A stretch of 64,000 nt of DNA, taken from NCBI RefSeq assembly GCF_033100135.1, contig NZ_CP136920.1, positions 3,777,001 to 3,841,000 of the forward strand, given 5' to 3'. This document shows positions 28,058 to 36,548 of this stretch, in pieces. Below the pieces are notes generated by a model. The model saw only the letters and a list, made by a program, of their open reading frames with translations, did not search any database and was not told where the DNA came from. The stretch's first letter is position 1. Every line of letters starts with the position of its first letter. The position numbers were made by a program, and so were the translations under genes. This DNA is from Rubellicoccus peritrichatus (GTDB lineage: Bacteria; Verrucomicrobiota; Verrucomicrobiia; Opitutales; Cerasicoccaceae).

Positions 28058-28903
28058 TTAAGCCGCACTGAAATCAATCGGTTGGATGTCGGGCATTTCA
28101 ATAGACGCATTGACGCGAAGCTTCTTGGCTTCAGCGTTAATATGAGTCATGTAGTGAATGATCTCATTTCTCAGTTTCTTAAAATGAGGATTGGTGTTCA
28201 GGGATGTGCGATCTCGTGGGCGTTCGAGATCGACGATAAATGGATCGGCGAGTGTTGCATTGGGCCCGGTTGTTAGGGGTACGATCTTGTCCGCCATAAG
28301 GACAGCTTCATCGACATCATTTGTAATCATGATGACAGTTCGCTTATCTTCATTCCAAATACGGATGATTTCGTCCTGCAAGTCGGCACGGGTTAACGCA
28401 TCCAATGCGCTAAGTGGTTCATCCATGATAAGGACATCCGGCTGCATCGATAAAGTGCGAGCCAAAGACACACGTTGCCTCATGCCACCTGAGAGTTCAC
28501 TTGGGCGCTTATCCCTTGCCGGTGTCAACTTCACCATTTCGATGTAATGCGCAATGTGCTCACTACGTTCTTTGCTAGTGTATTTGGGGAAGGCCTGCTT
28601 GACCGCCAGTTCGATATTACCGTAAACCGTTAACCAGGGGAGAAGGGAATAATTTTGAAAAACAATTCCCAGATGAGGGCCGGGTTTTGTGATCTCTTTG
28701 TTTCTAAGAAGCGCGGCTCCCGTATCCGGCCGAAGGAGGCCGGACAGGACAGAAACCAATGTGCTCTTACCGCTTCCAGAGAAACCGATAACAGCAATGA
28801 ATTCGTTTTCTTCAACTTTGAGTGAGACGTTACTGAGAACTTCGGTGCGATTTGTATCTGGTCCGAATCCTACATTGACGTCACTTAATTCTATGTGGGC
28901 CAT
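28058..28903 (-). CDS. Nitrate ABC transporter ATPase (NrtC-like ATPase domain, variant H-loop)
   Basis: The second ABC ATPase has 281 residues. It has Walker [10 protein letters not shown] (near residue 40), signature L-S-G-G-M-R-Q-R and Walker B L-I-M-D-E-P, but the H-loop reads I-T-N-D, with Asn (codon AAT) in place of the catalytic switch His. I believe some NrtC proteins share this, so it may be a family trait rather than damage. Unlike cyanobacterial NrtC it has no C-terminal binding-protein-like domain. It lies between the permease (19-base gap) and the intact ATPase, so one competent and one asymmetric site are expected in the heterodimer. Confidence 0.85.
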   Translation of the reverse strand: MAHIELSDVNVGFGPDTNRTEVLSNVSLKVEENEFIAVIGFSGSGKSTLVSVLSGLLRPDTGAALLRNKEITKPGPHLGIVFQNYSLLPWLTVYGNIELAVKQAFPKYTSKERSEHIAHYIEMVKLTPARDKRPSELSGGMRQRVSLARTLSMQPDVLIMDEPLSALDALTRADLQDEIIRIWNEDKRTVIMITNDVDEAVLMADKIVPLTTGPNATLADPFIVDLERPRDRTSLNTNPHFKKLRNEIIHYMTHINAEAKKLRVNASIEMPDIQPIDFSAA

Positions 28904-28921
28904 GTTCTGAAAATTGTTAAA

Positions 28922-30484
28922 TTAAATTGCTGTTGGTGCACCGTCGAAGCTGACGAGTCGTTGGAAGACAATCATGATACGGTCAAGCAAGAGCCCGACG
29001 ATACCGACGACAAACACTACGACGAACATCTGGGCAAAGGTCTGGGAGGAGCCATTATTAAACATGTCCCAAACAAACTTCCCGATGCCTTCGCTGGATG
29101 AGAGCAATTCTGCAGCAATCAGGACCATCCAGCCGACACCAAGTGAAATCCGCAAGCCAGCAAAAATCAATGGAAGCGAGGAGGGGAGGATGATTTTAAA
29201 TAGGCGACTGAAGAAGCCGAGACGTAAGACGCGAGCCACATTCACGTGGTCTTTCTCAACAGAGGCAACCCCCAGTGCGGTGTTTACCAGTGTTGGCCAG
29301 AGTGAGCAGAGTGCCACCGTAATTGCTGATGACAAGAAAGCTGGGTGAACCGGAGCAGTGTCCGGGTCACTGATAAACCCACCAACAATAATGAAAACGA
29401 TCGGCAGCCACACAATCGGTGAGACAGGTTTGAAAAGAGCGATCAAAGGTGTCAGTGCTGCCATGAGAACACGGCTTAGGCCGCAGATGATTCCAAGTGG
29501 AATTGCAATTGCTGTTCCGATTGCAAAGCCAAGAAAAACACAGGTCACACTACGGATGATCTGCCTTGGAAAAGTCCACGGACGTGAATACTCACTGGAT
29601 GCAATACGCTCTATGGAGTCCTGTTTCTTTATAATCCTTTCAGCCGCCTTGAGAGTGGCTTTTCCTCCAGATGCCGTCAGAAAAGCAGCCTCAAGTTCGC
29701 TCATCTCTTCCTGCTCACCTTTTACCTTCAAGGCCTGATTGTCGGCAGTAAGATAATCCTTTCGCTTACTGAGATACTGCAACTCTCCCTGGATACCATT
29801 GTATGTTGTTCTTGCTGCTTCCAAGCCGGGTGTTTTTTCAGCATAAACCGCATCGATCTGCTCTTTGAAGGTTCGAAGTGTTTGTTTGTCTGCCTCGTCC
29901 TGGGCTTCGTGCGCAGCAACTTCTTCGAGAAATGCGTTGCGTGCTGTTGCATCACCGACGGGCAATGTTTCTGCTTCGGCTATGAGCTTGGCTTCGCGTT
30001 CTTTTGAAGCGGTGCGCAGTTCTGTTTTTAAAGCTTTGTATTGATCCTCAAGTGGACCTGCCTGTTCACTGATTTTTCCTTTCGTTTCAGCTTCAGCAGC
30101 TTTGACCTTTGCTTCAGCAGCTTCAGACAAAGGAGTCAGTTCGGCAATGCGTGCATCAACTGCTGCGAGTGCCTTTTCGCGATCTTCACCCGTCAGCAGG
30201 AAATCCTGTGCTTTCTGGTTTTCACGAACATGAAATGTCCAGATACCCCCAGCGGCATCGGTAACGACGCCAGGTGTTGGAACTTCTCCCGCCTTTGTTG
30301 TGTGACGTGGGGCGACATAAGCCCAGACCATCAAAAAGATAGCGAAAGTAATGATTGGGATGCCAATGAAGAGGCCGATCTTGTGGATCTGCTCTTTGGG
30401 AGCCTCGCCGTAGATAAGGCGGACGATCGGGTCGAATATTTGAAGACCCGCAATGTCGATTGCTTTTAATATTTTGAACTTCAT
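28922..30484 (-). CDS. Nitrate ABC transporter permease with long coiled-coil insertion (NrtB-like)
   Basis: This inner-membrane permease is 520 residues, against about 275 for typical NrtB. Residues ~36-58 form a first membrane helix; residues ~95-300 are a charged Ala/Glu/Lys-rich helical stretch with heptad-like patterns (for example [15 protein letters not shown]); from ~320 the canonical BPD-type permease core follows, with G-I-I-C-G-L-S-R and the E-A-A-like loop (A-A-x3-G near [14 protein letters not shown]). The insertion lies between the first and second membrane helices, so it should project into the periplasm. I infer a contact role with the binding protein or cell wall. It is the second gene of the transporter operon, downstream of the nitrate-binding protein. 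Confidence 0.85.
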   Translation of the reverse strand: MKFKILKAIDIAGLQIFDPIVRLIYGEAPKEQIHKIGLFIGIPIITFAIFLMVWAYVAPRHTTKAGEVPTPGVVTDAAGGIWTFHVRENQKAQDFLLTGEDREKALAAVDARIAELTPLSEAAEAKVKAAEAETKGKISEQAGPLEDQYKALKTELRTASKEREAKLIAEAETLPVGDATARNAFLEEVAAHEAQDEADKQTLRTFKEQIDAVYAEKTPGLEAARTTYNGIQGELQYLSKRKDYLTADNQALKVKGEQEEMSELEAAFLTASGGKATLKAAERIIKKQDSIERIASSEYSRPWTFPRQIIRSVTCVFLGFAIGTAIAIPLGIICGLSRVLMAALTPLIALFKPVSPIVWLPIVFIIVGGFISDPDTAPVHPAFLSSAITVALCSLWPTLVNTALGVASVEKDHVNVARVLRLGFFSRLFKIILPSSLPLIFAGLRISLGVGWMVLIAAELLSSSEGIGKFVWDMFNNGSSQTFAQMFVVVFVVGIVGLLLDRIMIVFQRLVSFDGAPTAI

Positions 30485-30530
30485 AATTCTGAGTGCGCTT
30501 CAGATTCTAGATTTAAATTGGGAAATAGAT

Positions 30531-30574
30531 GGGTCGGCTTGCCGACCCTCCGGCTTCAGGAATCCACCGGAGGG
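30531..30574. repeat. Double palindrome between binding-protein and permease genes (REP-like)
   Basis: GGGTCGGC-TT-GCCGACCC (30531-30548) overlaps a second stem, CCCTCCGG (30546-30553) pairing with CCGGAGGG (30567-30574) around a 13-base loop. The two share CCC and so are mutually exclusive. The position between nrtA-like and nrtB-like genes fits a REP-type element or a processing/attenuation structure that leaves less mRNA for the membrane subunits. Confidence 0.55.
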
Positions 30575-30590
30575 CCAACGTTAGCGCGAC

Positions 30591-31958
30591 TCAGTTTTGG
30601 GCAAGTCCCTTAGGGTCCTTGTTACCAATTGAATGAGAGTTTAGATATCCGATAGGATCACGACCGTCATACTCAATTCCGTCGATGAATTCGGTGGTTG
30701 CAGGTTTGTAACCATTTGTGTTCCAGGGAACATCTGAATTGGCGATCTTGTCTTCCTCAAGGAGGAGGGTTGCGGCCTGTAGATAGATGTCAGGCTTGTA
30801 AACTTTTTCGACTGTTTCGAAGTACCAGCTTGCTGGTTTTGCTTCGGTTATTTGTCCCCAGCGGCGCATTTGTGTGAGGAACCAGATTCCATCGCTGTAC
30901 CATGGGTAAGTGCAGTAATCATCAAAGAAAACATTAAACTCCTTCATCTCGCGCTGATCGCTCTTCTGGAAGGTGAAGGTGCCAGTCATGGAGTTCTTAA
31001 TCACGTCGTAGTCAGCTCCAACATAATTTGGTTGTGAGAGAATACGGACAGCTTCTTCACGATTGACGAAGTTACCGTCTGCATCTTTTTCATCAAGCCA
31101 CTTGCCTGCGAGGATCAGTGCTTTAACAACGGCAACATGTGTGTTGGGATTGTTGTCTGACCATTCCTGGGTGACACCAAAAACTTTTTCCGGATTGTTC
31201 TTCCAGATATCATAATTAGTGGTGACAGGAACGCCAATTCCCTTGGCAACAGCCTGCTGATTCCAGGGCTCTCCCACGCAGTATCCTTGAATGTTTCCAG
31301 CTTCAAGAACCGTTGGCATCATCGGTGGAGGTGTTACGGAAAGCTCGACTTGTGCGTCGGTTCGGCCACCGGTATCATTTTCCGTATACATGCCAGGGTG
31401 GATGTCGGAAGCAGCCAACCAGTAACGCAGCTCGTAATTGTGCGTGGACACCGGGAAAACCATACCCATTTGAAGCTTTTCACCTTCGTCAAGTTTTTCA
31501 TCTACGATAGGTTTTAGTGAAGCAGCTGAAATTGGGTGCTTGGGTTTTGGTTTGTCGAGTTCAGGATCGTTTTCCTGCATCTGTTCCCAGATTGCATTGG
31601 AAACGGTGATTCCGTTTCCATTCAGATCCATGGTGAATGCGGTAATAACATGGGCCTGAGTTCCTATCCCAATTGTAGCAGCGATGGGCTGACCGGATAG
31701 CATGTGCGCACCGTCAAGGTTCCCACTAATGACATTATCGAGAAGTGTTTTCCAGTTTGGCTGGGCAATGACTTCCACCTGTAGGCCTTCGTCTTCGAAG
31801 AATCCTTTTTCTTTAGCGATAACGATTGGTGCGCAATCGGTTAGTTTAATAAAACCGAACTTCAACTCGTCTTTTTCAAGATCGAGATCAGCTCGAGACG
31901 TACTGATCAAAGCAGCGCCGAATGAGGCAGCGATTGTAAGTTTTCTGACTATTTTCAT
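30591..31958 (-). CDS. Nitrate/nitrite-binding periplasmic protein (NrtA/CmpA family)
   Basis: The product is the substrate-binding component of the Nrt-type importer, about 455 residues. I chose the ATG at 31958, which starts a signal peptide ([13 protein letters not shown], cleaved near T-S-R-A); an earlier in-frame start adds a polar extension before it. The NrtA/CmpA-type fold is shown by the [11 protein letters not shown] strand, the P-N-W-K-T segment, [10 protein letters not shown] and N-Y-V-G-A-D. It precedes the permease and ATPases on the same strand. Nitrate is the likeliest ligand given the reductase operon next door; bicarbonate (CmpA) is the alternative. Confidence 0.87.
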   Translation of the reverse strand: MKIVRKLTIAASFGAALISTSRADLDLEKDELKFGFIKLTDCAPIVIAKEKGFFEDEGLQVEVIAQPNWKTLLDNVISGNLDGAHMLSGQPIAATIGIGTQAHVITAFTMDLNGNGITVSNAIWEQMQENDPELDKPKPKHPISAASLKPIVDEKLDEGEKLQMGMVFPVSTHNYELRYWLAASDIHPGMYTENDTGGRTDAQVELSVTPPPMMPTVLEAGNIQGYCVGEPWNQQAVAKGIGVPVTTNYDIWKNNPEKVFGVTQEWSDNNPNTHVAVVKALILAGKWLDEKDADGNFVNREEAVRILSQPNYVGADYDVIKNSMTGTFTFQKSDQREMKEFNVFFDDYCTYPWYSDGIWFLTQMRRWGQITEAKPASWYFETVEKVYKPDIYLQAATLLLEEDKIANSDVPWNTNGYKPATTEFIDGIEYDGRDPIGYLNSHSIGNKDPKGLAQN

Positions 31959-32249
31959 CTGGTTGTTGTTTTCCTTTATTGATTGAGTCCGCGCGTTGTC
32001 TGTTGCACCGGGCATGCCAGAATCGAAAATTGTTAATATTTGAGCATTTCATAAATTTCATCTCGTCCATGAATTTCATTCAACTGAGAGCTGGGAGATG
32101 AAAATGCTACTAGTACAGCGATCATACTGCAGGAATTGGCTGACACGCTTCCTCAGCCTGTCGGCAAGTATTCCCAAAGGCTAAGTAAACATACCCAACG
32201 GCCAGGAACACACTCCGGTCATGCTTTGCTTGATGCCCTGAAATTGCCG
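31959..32249 (-). promoter_or_regulatory. Upstream region of the nitrate importer operon
   Basis: The region carries a dyad TTCAT-N7-ATGAA at 32057-32073, about 100 bases before the nrtA-like start, resembling the TTCAT-N8-ATGAA dyad before the reductase operon (27055-27072). A 7-bp stem (one GU pair) lies at 32139-32165. A binding site for the LysR regulator encoded at 33360 is possible. Confidence 0.35.
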
Positions 32250-33305
32250 TTAACTGACGTCAAGTGCTGTCAATGCGTTCCCTGAGAAGATACGATCTGC
32301 TAATCCGTGGCCTTCAGATTTGGTCGTTTTTAGCCATCCGGCATCATGAGCACCGTTAATCAGCCATGCTTTATCCGAGATGCTGAACTCCGTATCTTCG
32401 CCACTACAGAAGCGAATCACTTCTTCATTTTTAAATCCATTACCAATGCCGCGATCAAACTCACCCAGCAGGCATTTCTCCATTCCGTGCGAAGCCGCTC
32501 CCAAATAGCTGGTGCGTCGCATTTTTTTGGCAACCACACTGGCATTTTCCGGATCAGCGCAATATTCGCAGGAAATCCTCAGCGCCTTTGCGAGGGAGTC
32601 AAACTGGTCCTGTTTTTCTATGTAGTCGTTTTCTCGGGCCAGTAGTATTTTTTCAACGTGGTCTTGCTCGATATCATGACTTAGGACTGGACACCAGCCT
32701 ATGCCCTCGCGAACAGCCAGACTGTTCCAGGGTTCGCCAACGCAATAACCATCCAGCGTTTTGGCGCGTAGATTTCTTAAGGCTTGCCCGGGAGGTATAA
32801 TGACCAGACGAACATCATTGTCGGGATCCAGATCAAGCGATTTTAACCATTGGCGCAGCAGTATATTGTGTGTCGAATCATGTGAGACAATTCCGAGCGT
32901 ATAGCGCTTCTTTCCCCGCGTGGATTTTATTTCCTGGCGAAAATCATCTCCAGAACGCACACCGCGTTCGTAAAGTTCGTGCGAAAGTGTGATGGCATCA
33001 CCGAGACGATTCAAAACCATAATTGCACGGCATGGGGTGGCCGCTACATCAACCCCAGTCGATATTGATAAGGCCATGGGAGCAATCGCGTGTGCTGCAT
33101 CCAACTCACCATAGGCTATTTTATGTCGAATAGATGCCCAGCCCAGTTCCCAGGAAAGGCGGACTTCGAGTCCCTGCTCCTTGAAAAGGCCCATTTCGCC
33201 GGCGATTATAAAAGGTGCTGCATCGGTCAGTCGCACCATGCCAATACGTAGCGTTTTCTCAGCTAAATTTGATCCGTTCTCCAAGTTGGAATGTCTTTTG
33301 CTCAA
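32250..33305 (-). CDS. Cytoplasmic NrtA/NasS-like nitrate-binding sensor
   Basis: The 351-residue protein has the NrtA/NasS fold (L-R-I-G-M-V-R-L-T-D-A-A-P-F, then [10 protein letters not shown] and Y-L-G-A) but no signal peptide, which matches NasS, a cytoplasmic nitrate/nitrite sensor, rather than a periplasmic binding protein. The start is a TTG at 33305, directly preceded in frame by a TAG stop, with no better ATG. NasS normally holds NasT, an ANTAR antiterminator, but no NasT gene is near; instead a LysR-type gene diverges 54 bases away. I infer it reports nitrate status, perhaps to that LysR protein. This pairing is unproven. Confidence 0.78.
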   Translation of the reverse strand: MSKRHSNLENGSNLAEKTLRIGMVRLTDAAPFIIAGEMGLFKEQGLEVRLSWELGWASIRHKIAYGELDAAHAIAPMALSISTGVDVAATPCRAIMVLNRLGDAITLSHELYERGVRSGDDFRQEIKSTRGKKRYTLGIVSHDSTHNILLRQWLKSLDLDPDNDVRLVIIPPGQALRNLRAKTLDGYCVGEPWNSLAVREGIGWCPVLSHDIEQDHVEKILLARENDYIEKQDQFDSLAKALRISCEYCADPENASVVAKKMRRTSYLGAASHGMEKCLLGEFDRGIGNGFKNEEVIRFCSGEDTEFSISDKAWLINGAHDAGWLKTTKSEGHGLADRIFSGNALTALDVS

Positions 33306-33359
33306 GTTGATCTATTTATTAATGAAAAACTCTCATAGCTTTATTCATGCCAGCTTATC

Positions 33360-34292
33360 ATGCATCTAGATCCACTCGATAGTCGACAGCTCTTGACGGT
33401 GGTTACGCTGGCTCGTACGCGCAGCTTCACTGAGGCAGCCAAAGAGCTTGGATTGACGCAATCAGCTGTCAGTCATTCGCTTAAAGCTTTGGAGCGGCAA
33501 TTGGATCAGGTTTTGATTGAGCGAAGTGGACGGCAGATGCGCCTGACACCCGCTGGCGATTATTTGGTTCGAGAGTCAACGGAGCTGCTCCGCAAAATGC
33601 AGGGAATACGCAACCGCCTCGAGAATCTTGAAGATTGGGGGCAGGGGAGGCTACGCATTGGGGCAACACCTTCGTGTTGCAACTGGATCCTGCCACCAGT
33701 TCTTCGTGAGTTGAAACAAAGCTTTCCGGGTTGCTCCATTGTCGTGAAACCCGATCGCGGCTACGCAAATTTGGAACGTCTTCGTCATGATGAAGTGGAT
33801 ATTGTCCTGGCAGTCAGTATGACTGACGGAGCTCAAGGTTTGGAGAAAGTGGATTGGTTTTCAGACGAGTTGCAGGTTATTTTGCCACCATTCCATCCTT
33901 TGGCGAAGAAAGAAAAACTTACTGCAGACGATATTGATGGTGAAACAATCCACCTGTTTGGCAATGACAGCCAAAGTGATTCAGTCATTCGAGAATTCCT
34001 CGGTTCAAATGGCGTGCGTACTCAGGAATTTATTGAAGTCGGCAACATTGAGGCAGTCAAAGAGATGGTCAAAATTGGCCAAGGCATCGCTTTTCTACCC
34101 GAATGGGTCGTTCAGAATGAGATACGCCGAGGTTCATTAGTCGCCAGTCCACTAGGATTCGACCCTTTACCTCGCGACTGGAGTATCTACTGGACCGGCC
34201 GGCGTCTCAACCTCCTTGAAGAAACATTTTTCGGTCTCTGCATGGAAGCCAAGGACGCTCTGCTGGGTAGACGAACTTTTGACTTTGCGTAA
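33360..34292 (+). CDS. LysR-family transcriptional regulator of the nitrate locus
   Basis: The 310-residue protein is a LysR-type regulator. The winged HTH spans residues ~5-65 (S-F-T-E-A-A-K-E-L-G-L-T-Q-S-A-V-S-H-S-L-K-A-L-E), followed by a linker helix and a type-2 periplasmic-binding effector domain (L-R-I-G-A-T at about 95). The gene starts 54 bases from the divergent NasS-like gene, the usual layout of LysR regulators next to their targets. It may activate the nitrate importer and reductase operons with nitrate, ammonium-derived signals or the NasS-like protein as partner; the effector is not readable. CysB/Cbl-type regulators are alternatives. Confidence 0.88.
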   Translation: MHLDPLDSRQLLTVVTLARTRSFTEAAKELGLTQSAVSHSLKALERQLDQVLIERSGRQMRLTPAGDYLVRESTELLRKMQGIRNRLENLEDWGQGRLRIGATPSCCNWILPPVLRELKQSFPGCSIVVKPDRGYANLERLRHDEVDIVLAVSMTDGAQGLEKVDWFSDELQVILPPFHPLAKKEKLTADDIDGETIHLFGNDSQSDSVIREFLGSNGVRTQEFIEVGNIEAVKEMVKIGQGIAFLPEWVVQNEIRRGSLVASPLGFDPLPRDWSIYWTGRRLNLLEETFFGLCMEAKDALLGRRTFDFA

Positions 34293-34335
34293 AGGAGGAG
34301 AATCTGCAGTCAAGAACCCCAACTCTGCTTTCATC

Positions 34336-36498
34336 TTACTTCGCGACAGTAATATATCCTGGAGGACCGACAAGACCACCTTTGCCGCTTTGGCTTTGGA
34401 CGCGAACGGCTATTGTGTTTTCTCCACCGAAATTGACGTATTTGGCAGGAATTTCAAATTTGCGTATTTCATATGCAAAATGAAACTCAACCTTTTCGTA
34501 TGCCTTCTCTCCGATTTTGTGTCCGTTAAAGTAAACCGTGTCTGAGTCCTTAATGACTCCAAGGTCCATAAAAAGGTCATTCCCTTTCCAGCTTTCCGGA
34601 ATCATAACATCTTTTCTAAACCATCCCACTTTCTCGATACCTTTTTCATGTCGGCCTATGGGCCATTCACGTGGGACAAGGGTTTTTTTCCATCCGGAAT
34701 CATCAAACTCCGCCTCAGAGAACGATGCCTCATCGGCTTCGATAAAGAGCCATTCTCCTTTCATTGGGATCGATGGAAGTGCGATGGTAACAGTCGGAGA
34801 TTCCGGGCGTTTCTTACCAAATGCAAATGTGTAGACGCCATCTGTCATGTTCGTAAGTAGCATGTCGGTTGCGCCATAGTGATTTTGATCGCGATGGTTG
34901 TAGCGAATATCTCCCCATTCACCAGGCGTGAGATCTACTTGGCCAACCGGTCCCATACGTTGCTTGTTAGCAAAGAAACTGGCGTTAATTGATTGGTCCT
35001 TATCTGTAAAGTTGTAAACTTTACCATAGGCATCAACCTCTCCCCCTGCTGAACCGTGGACAATCGTTACATCCGGAGCACTAAATCCAATACCTTCAAG
35101 AGACACCTTGACAGCCCATGCTCGGGTTCCCGGAAGGTTTTTGGGGAAATCTATTTTCAATCCATCCTTTTCTTCACTCCATGCCAGTTCAAGATCGTCA
35201 GCTAATAACTGAACATCCGTTACGGAGAGTCCACCGAGCTTGTTTTTTACCAAACTTTCAATGACTACTTCACCCTCCGGTTTTTCCAGGAAGATTGCAT
35301 AGATGGCATTGCCTTTGCGAGTGAAGCGAATGTCATCACCTTCCTTGAAAACATCGAAAGGGCGTGTTCCATAAATTGAGTCACCATTGACAGCCAACCA
35401 GTCGCCAATACCGATCAAAACATCGCGTTGATCTTGAGGGATCGTTCCGTCAGCCTTTGGCCCAACATTGAGAAGTAGAACACCGTTCTTACTAACGATA
35501 TCAATAAGATCATGGAGTAGGGTGTTGATCTCCTTCATCGGAGCACCTTCAACGTAACCCCAGGTATTTTCAAAAACAGTGGTATCAGTCATCCAGAGCT
35601 CTGGCCACAAACGATCAAGTTTTCCGCGTTCCACATCAAGAACACCAACCCCCGGTGGCAGATGGTCCCCTTTATAAATAATAGCGACCGGTTGTCCCCT
35701 GTCGACTGCCTGATTATAGTAGTAGGCGACATAATCCTTTTTATAGGATTCAAATTCAGGAGCAACCCATCCGTAATCAAACCACATCAGGTCCGGGTGA
35801 TACTTGTCGACAAGCTCATGCAGGCGAGCCTGCCAATCTTCCAACCATTCCTGATCAGGCTTTTTGCCGAGTTGCGGCCAGTAGAAATCAGCATAATCAG
35901 GATTCATTGTATCAAACTCAGGCTTGTAGGTGTAGAAGTTCCAACCGCGTGCTCTGTGATTGGAGACACCATAATACATTCCCTCTTTGCGAACAGCTTC
36001 TCCAAGTTCGCCTACGATATCCCGTTTGGGTCCCATTTCGACTGAGTCCCATTTTGTCAAATCACTGTCCCAAAGTGCAAAATGATCATGGTGCTCCGCA
36101 TTGGGGACGACAAAACGTGCTCCCACGCTTTTAAAGAACTTTGCCCATTCCTCTGGATCCCATTTTTCCGCCTTGAACATTGGAATGAAGTCCTTGTAGC
36201 CAAACTCTTTTTGATCACCCCAGGTTTCGCGGTGATGGCTGAAAACGGGATGGCCTTCTCTATACATCCAACGTGCATACCACTCGTCATGGAATGCAGG
36301 GACACTGTTGGGCATCCAGTGAATAAAAATCCCGAACTTTTCATCAGCAAGCCATTCGGGCGTCTGATGATTCATGAGAGATTGCCAATTGGCCTGATAA
36401 ACCGGCTCAGCTTCCTCACCATGAAGTGATGAAACCAAAGGCTGCGTGAAGAGGGTAGCGGCGATTCCAAGTAGTATGGTGCTTTTGAGGTTATTCAT
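34336..36498 (-). CDS. Secreted alpha-L-fucosidase, GH29
   Basis: The ~720-residue enzyme hydrolyses alpha-L-fucose from glycans by a retaining mechanism. M-N-N-L-K-S-T-I-L-L-G begins a signal peptide; a first in-frame ATG at 36513 adds five residues and is less signal-like. The GH29 TIM barrel shows F-G-I-F-I-H-W near residue 50, the N-A-E-H-H-D-H site near 136, and the catalytic nucleophile Asp in L-M-W-F-D-Y-G-W near 236. A C-terminal beta region, with G-W-F-R-K-D-V and V-Y-F-N-G-H-K-I-G, resembles the galactose-binding-like sugar-binding modules of GH2/GH67-type enzymes. It follows the heparinase-like gene at 36549 in the same operon. Confidence 0.88.
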   Translation of the reverse strand: MNNLKSTILLGIAATLFTQPLVSSLHGEEAEPVYQANWQSLMNHQTPEWLADEKFGIFIHWMPNSVPAFHDEWYARWMYREGHPVFSHHRETWGDQKEFGYKDFIPMFKAEKWDPEEWAKFFKSVGARFVVPNAEHHDHFALWDSDLTKWDSVEMGPKRDIVGELGEAVRKEGMYYGVSNHRARGWNFYTYKPEFDTMNPDYADFYWPQLGKKPDQEWLEDWQARLHELVDKYHPDLMWFDYGWVAPEFESYKKDYVAYYYNQAVDRGQPVAIIYKGDHLPPGVGVLDVERGKLDRLWPELWMTDTTVFENTWGYVEGAPMKEINTLLHDLIDIVSKNGVLLLNVGPKADGTIPQDQRDVLIGIGDWLAVNGDSIYGTRPFDVFKEGDDIRFTRKGNAIYAIFLEKPEGEVVIESLVKNKLGGLSVTDVQLLADDLELAWSEEKDGLKIDFPKNLPGTRAWAVKVSLEGIGFSAPDVTIVHGSAGGEVDAYGKVYNFTDKDQSINASFFANKQRMGPVGQVDLTPGEWGDIRYNHRDQNHYGATDMLLTNMTDGVYTFAFGKKRPESPTVTIALPSIPMKGEWLFIEADEASFSEAEFDDSGWKKTLVPREWPIGRHEKGIEKVGWFRKDVMIPESWKGNDLFMDLGVIKDSDTVYFNGHKIGEKAYEKVEFHFAYEIRKFEIPAKYVNFGGENTIAVRVQSQSGKGGLVGPPGYITVAK

Positions 36499-36548
36499 AT
36501 TTATTGAATACATTAAAAATACTATATGTATATATGTTTTATGTGCTT

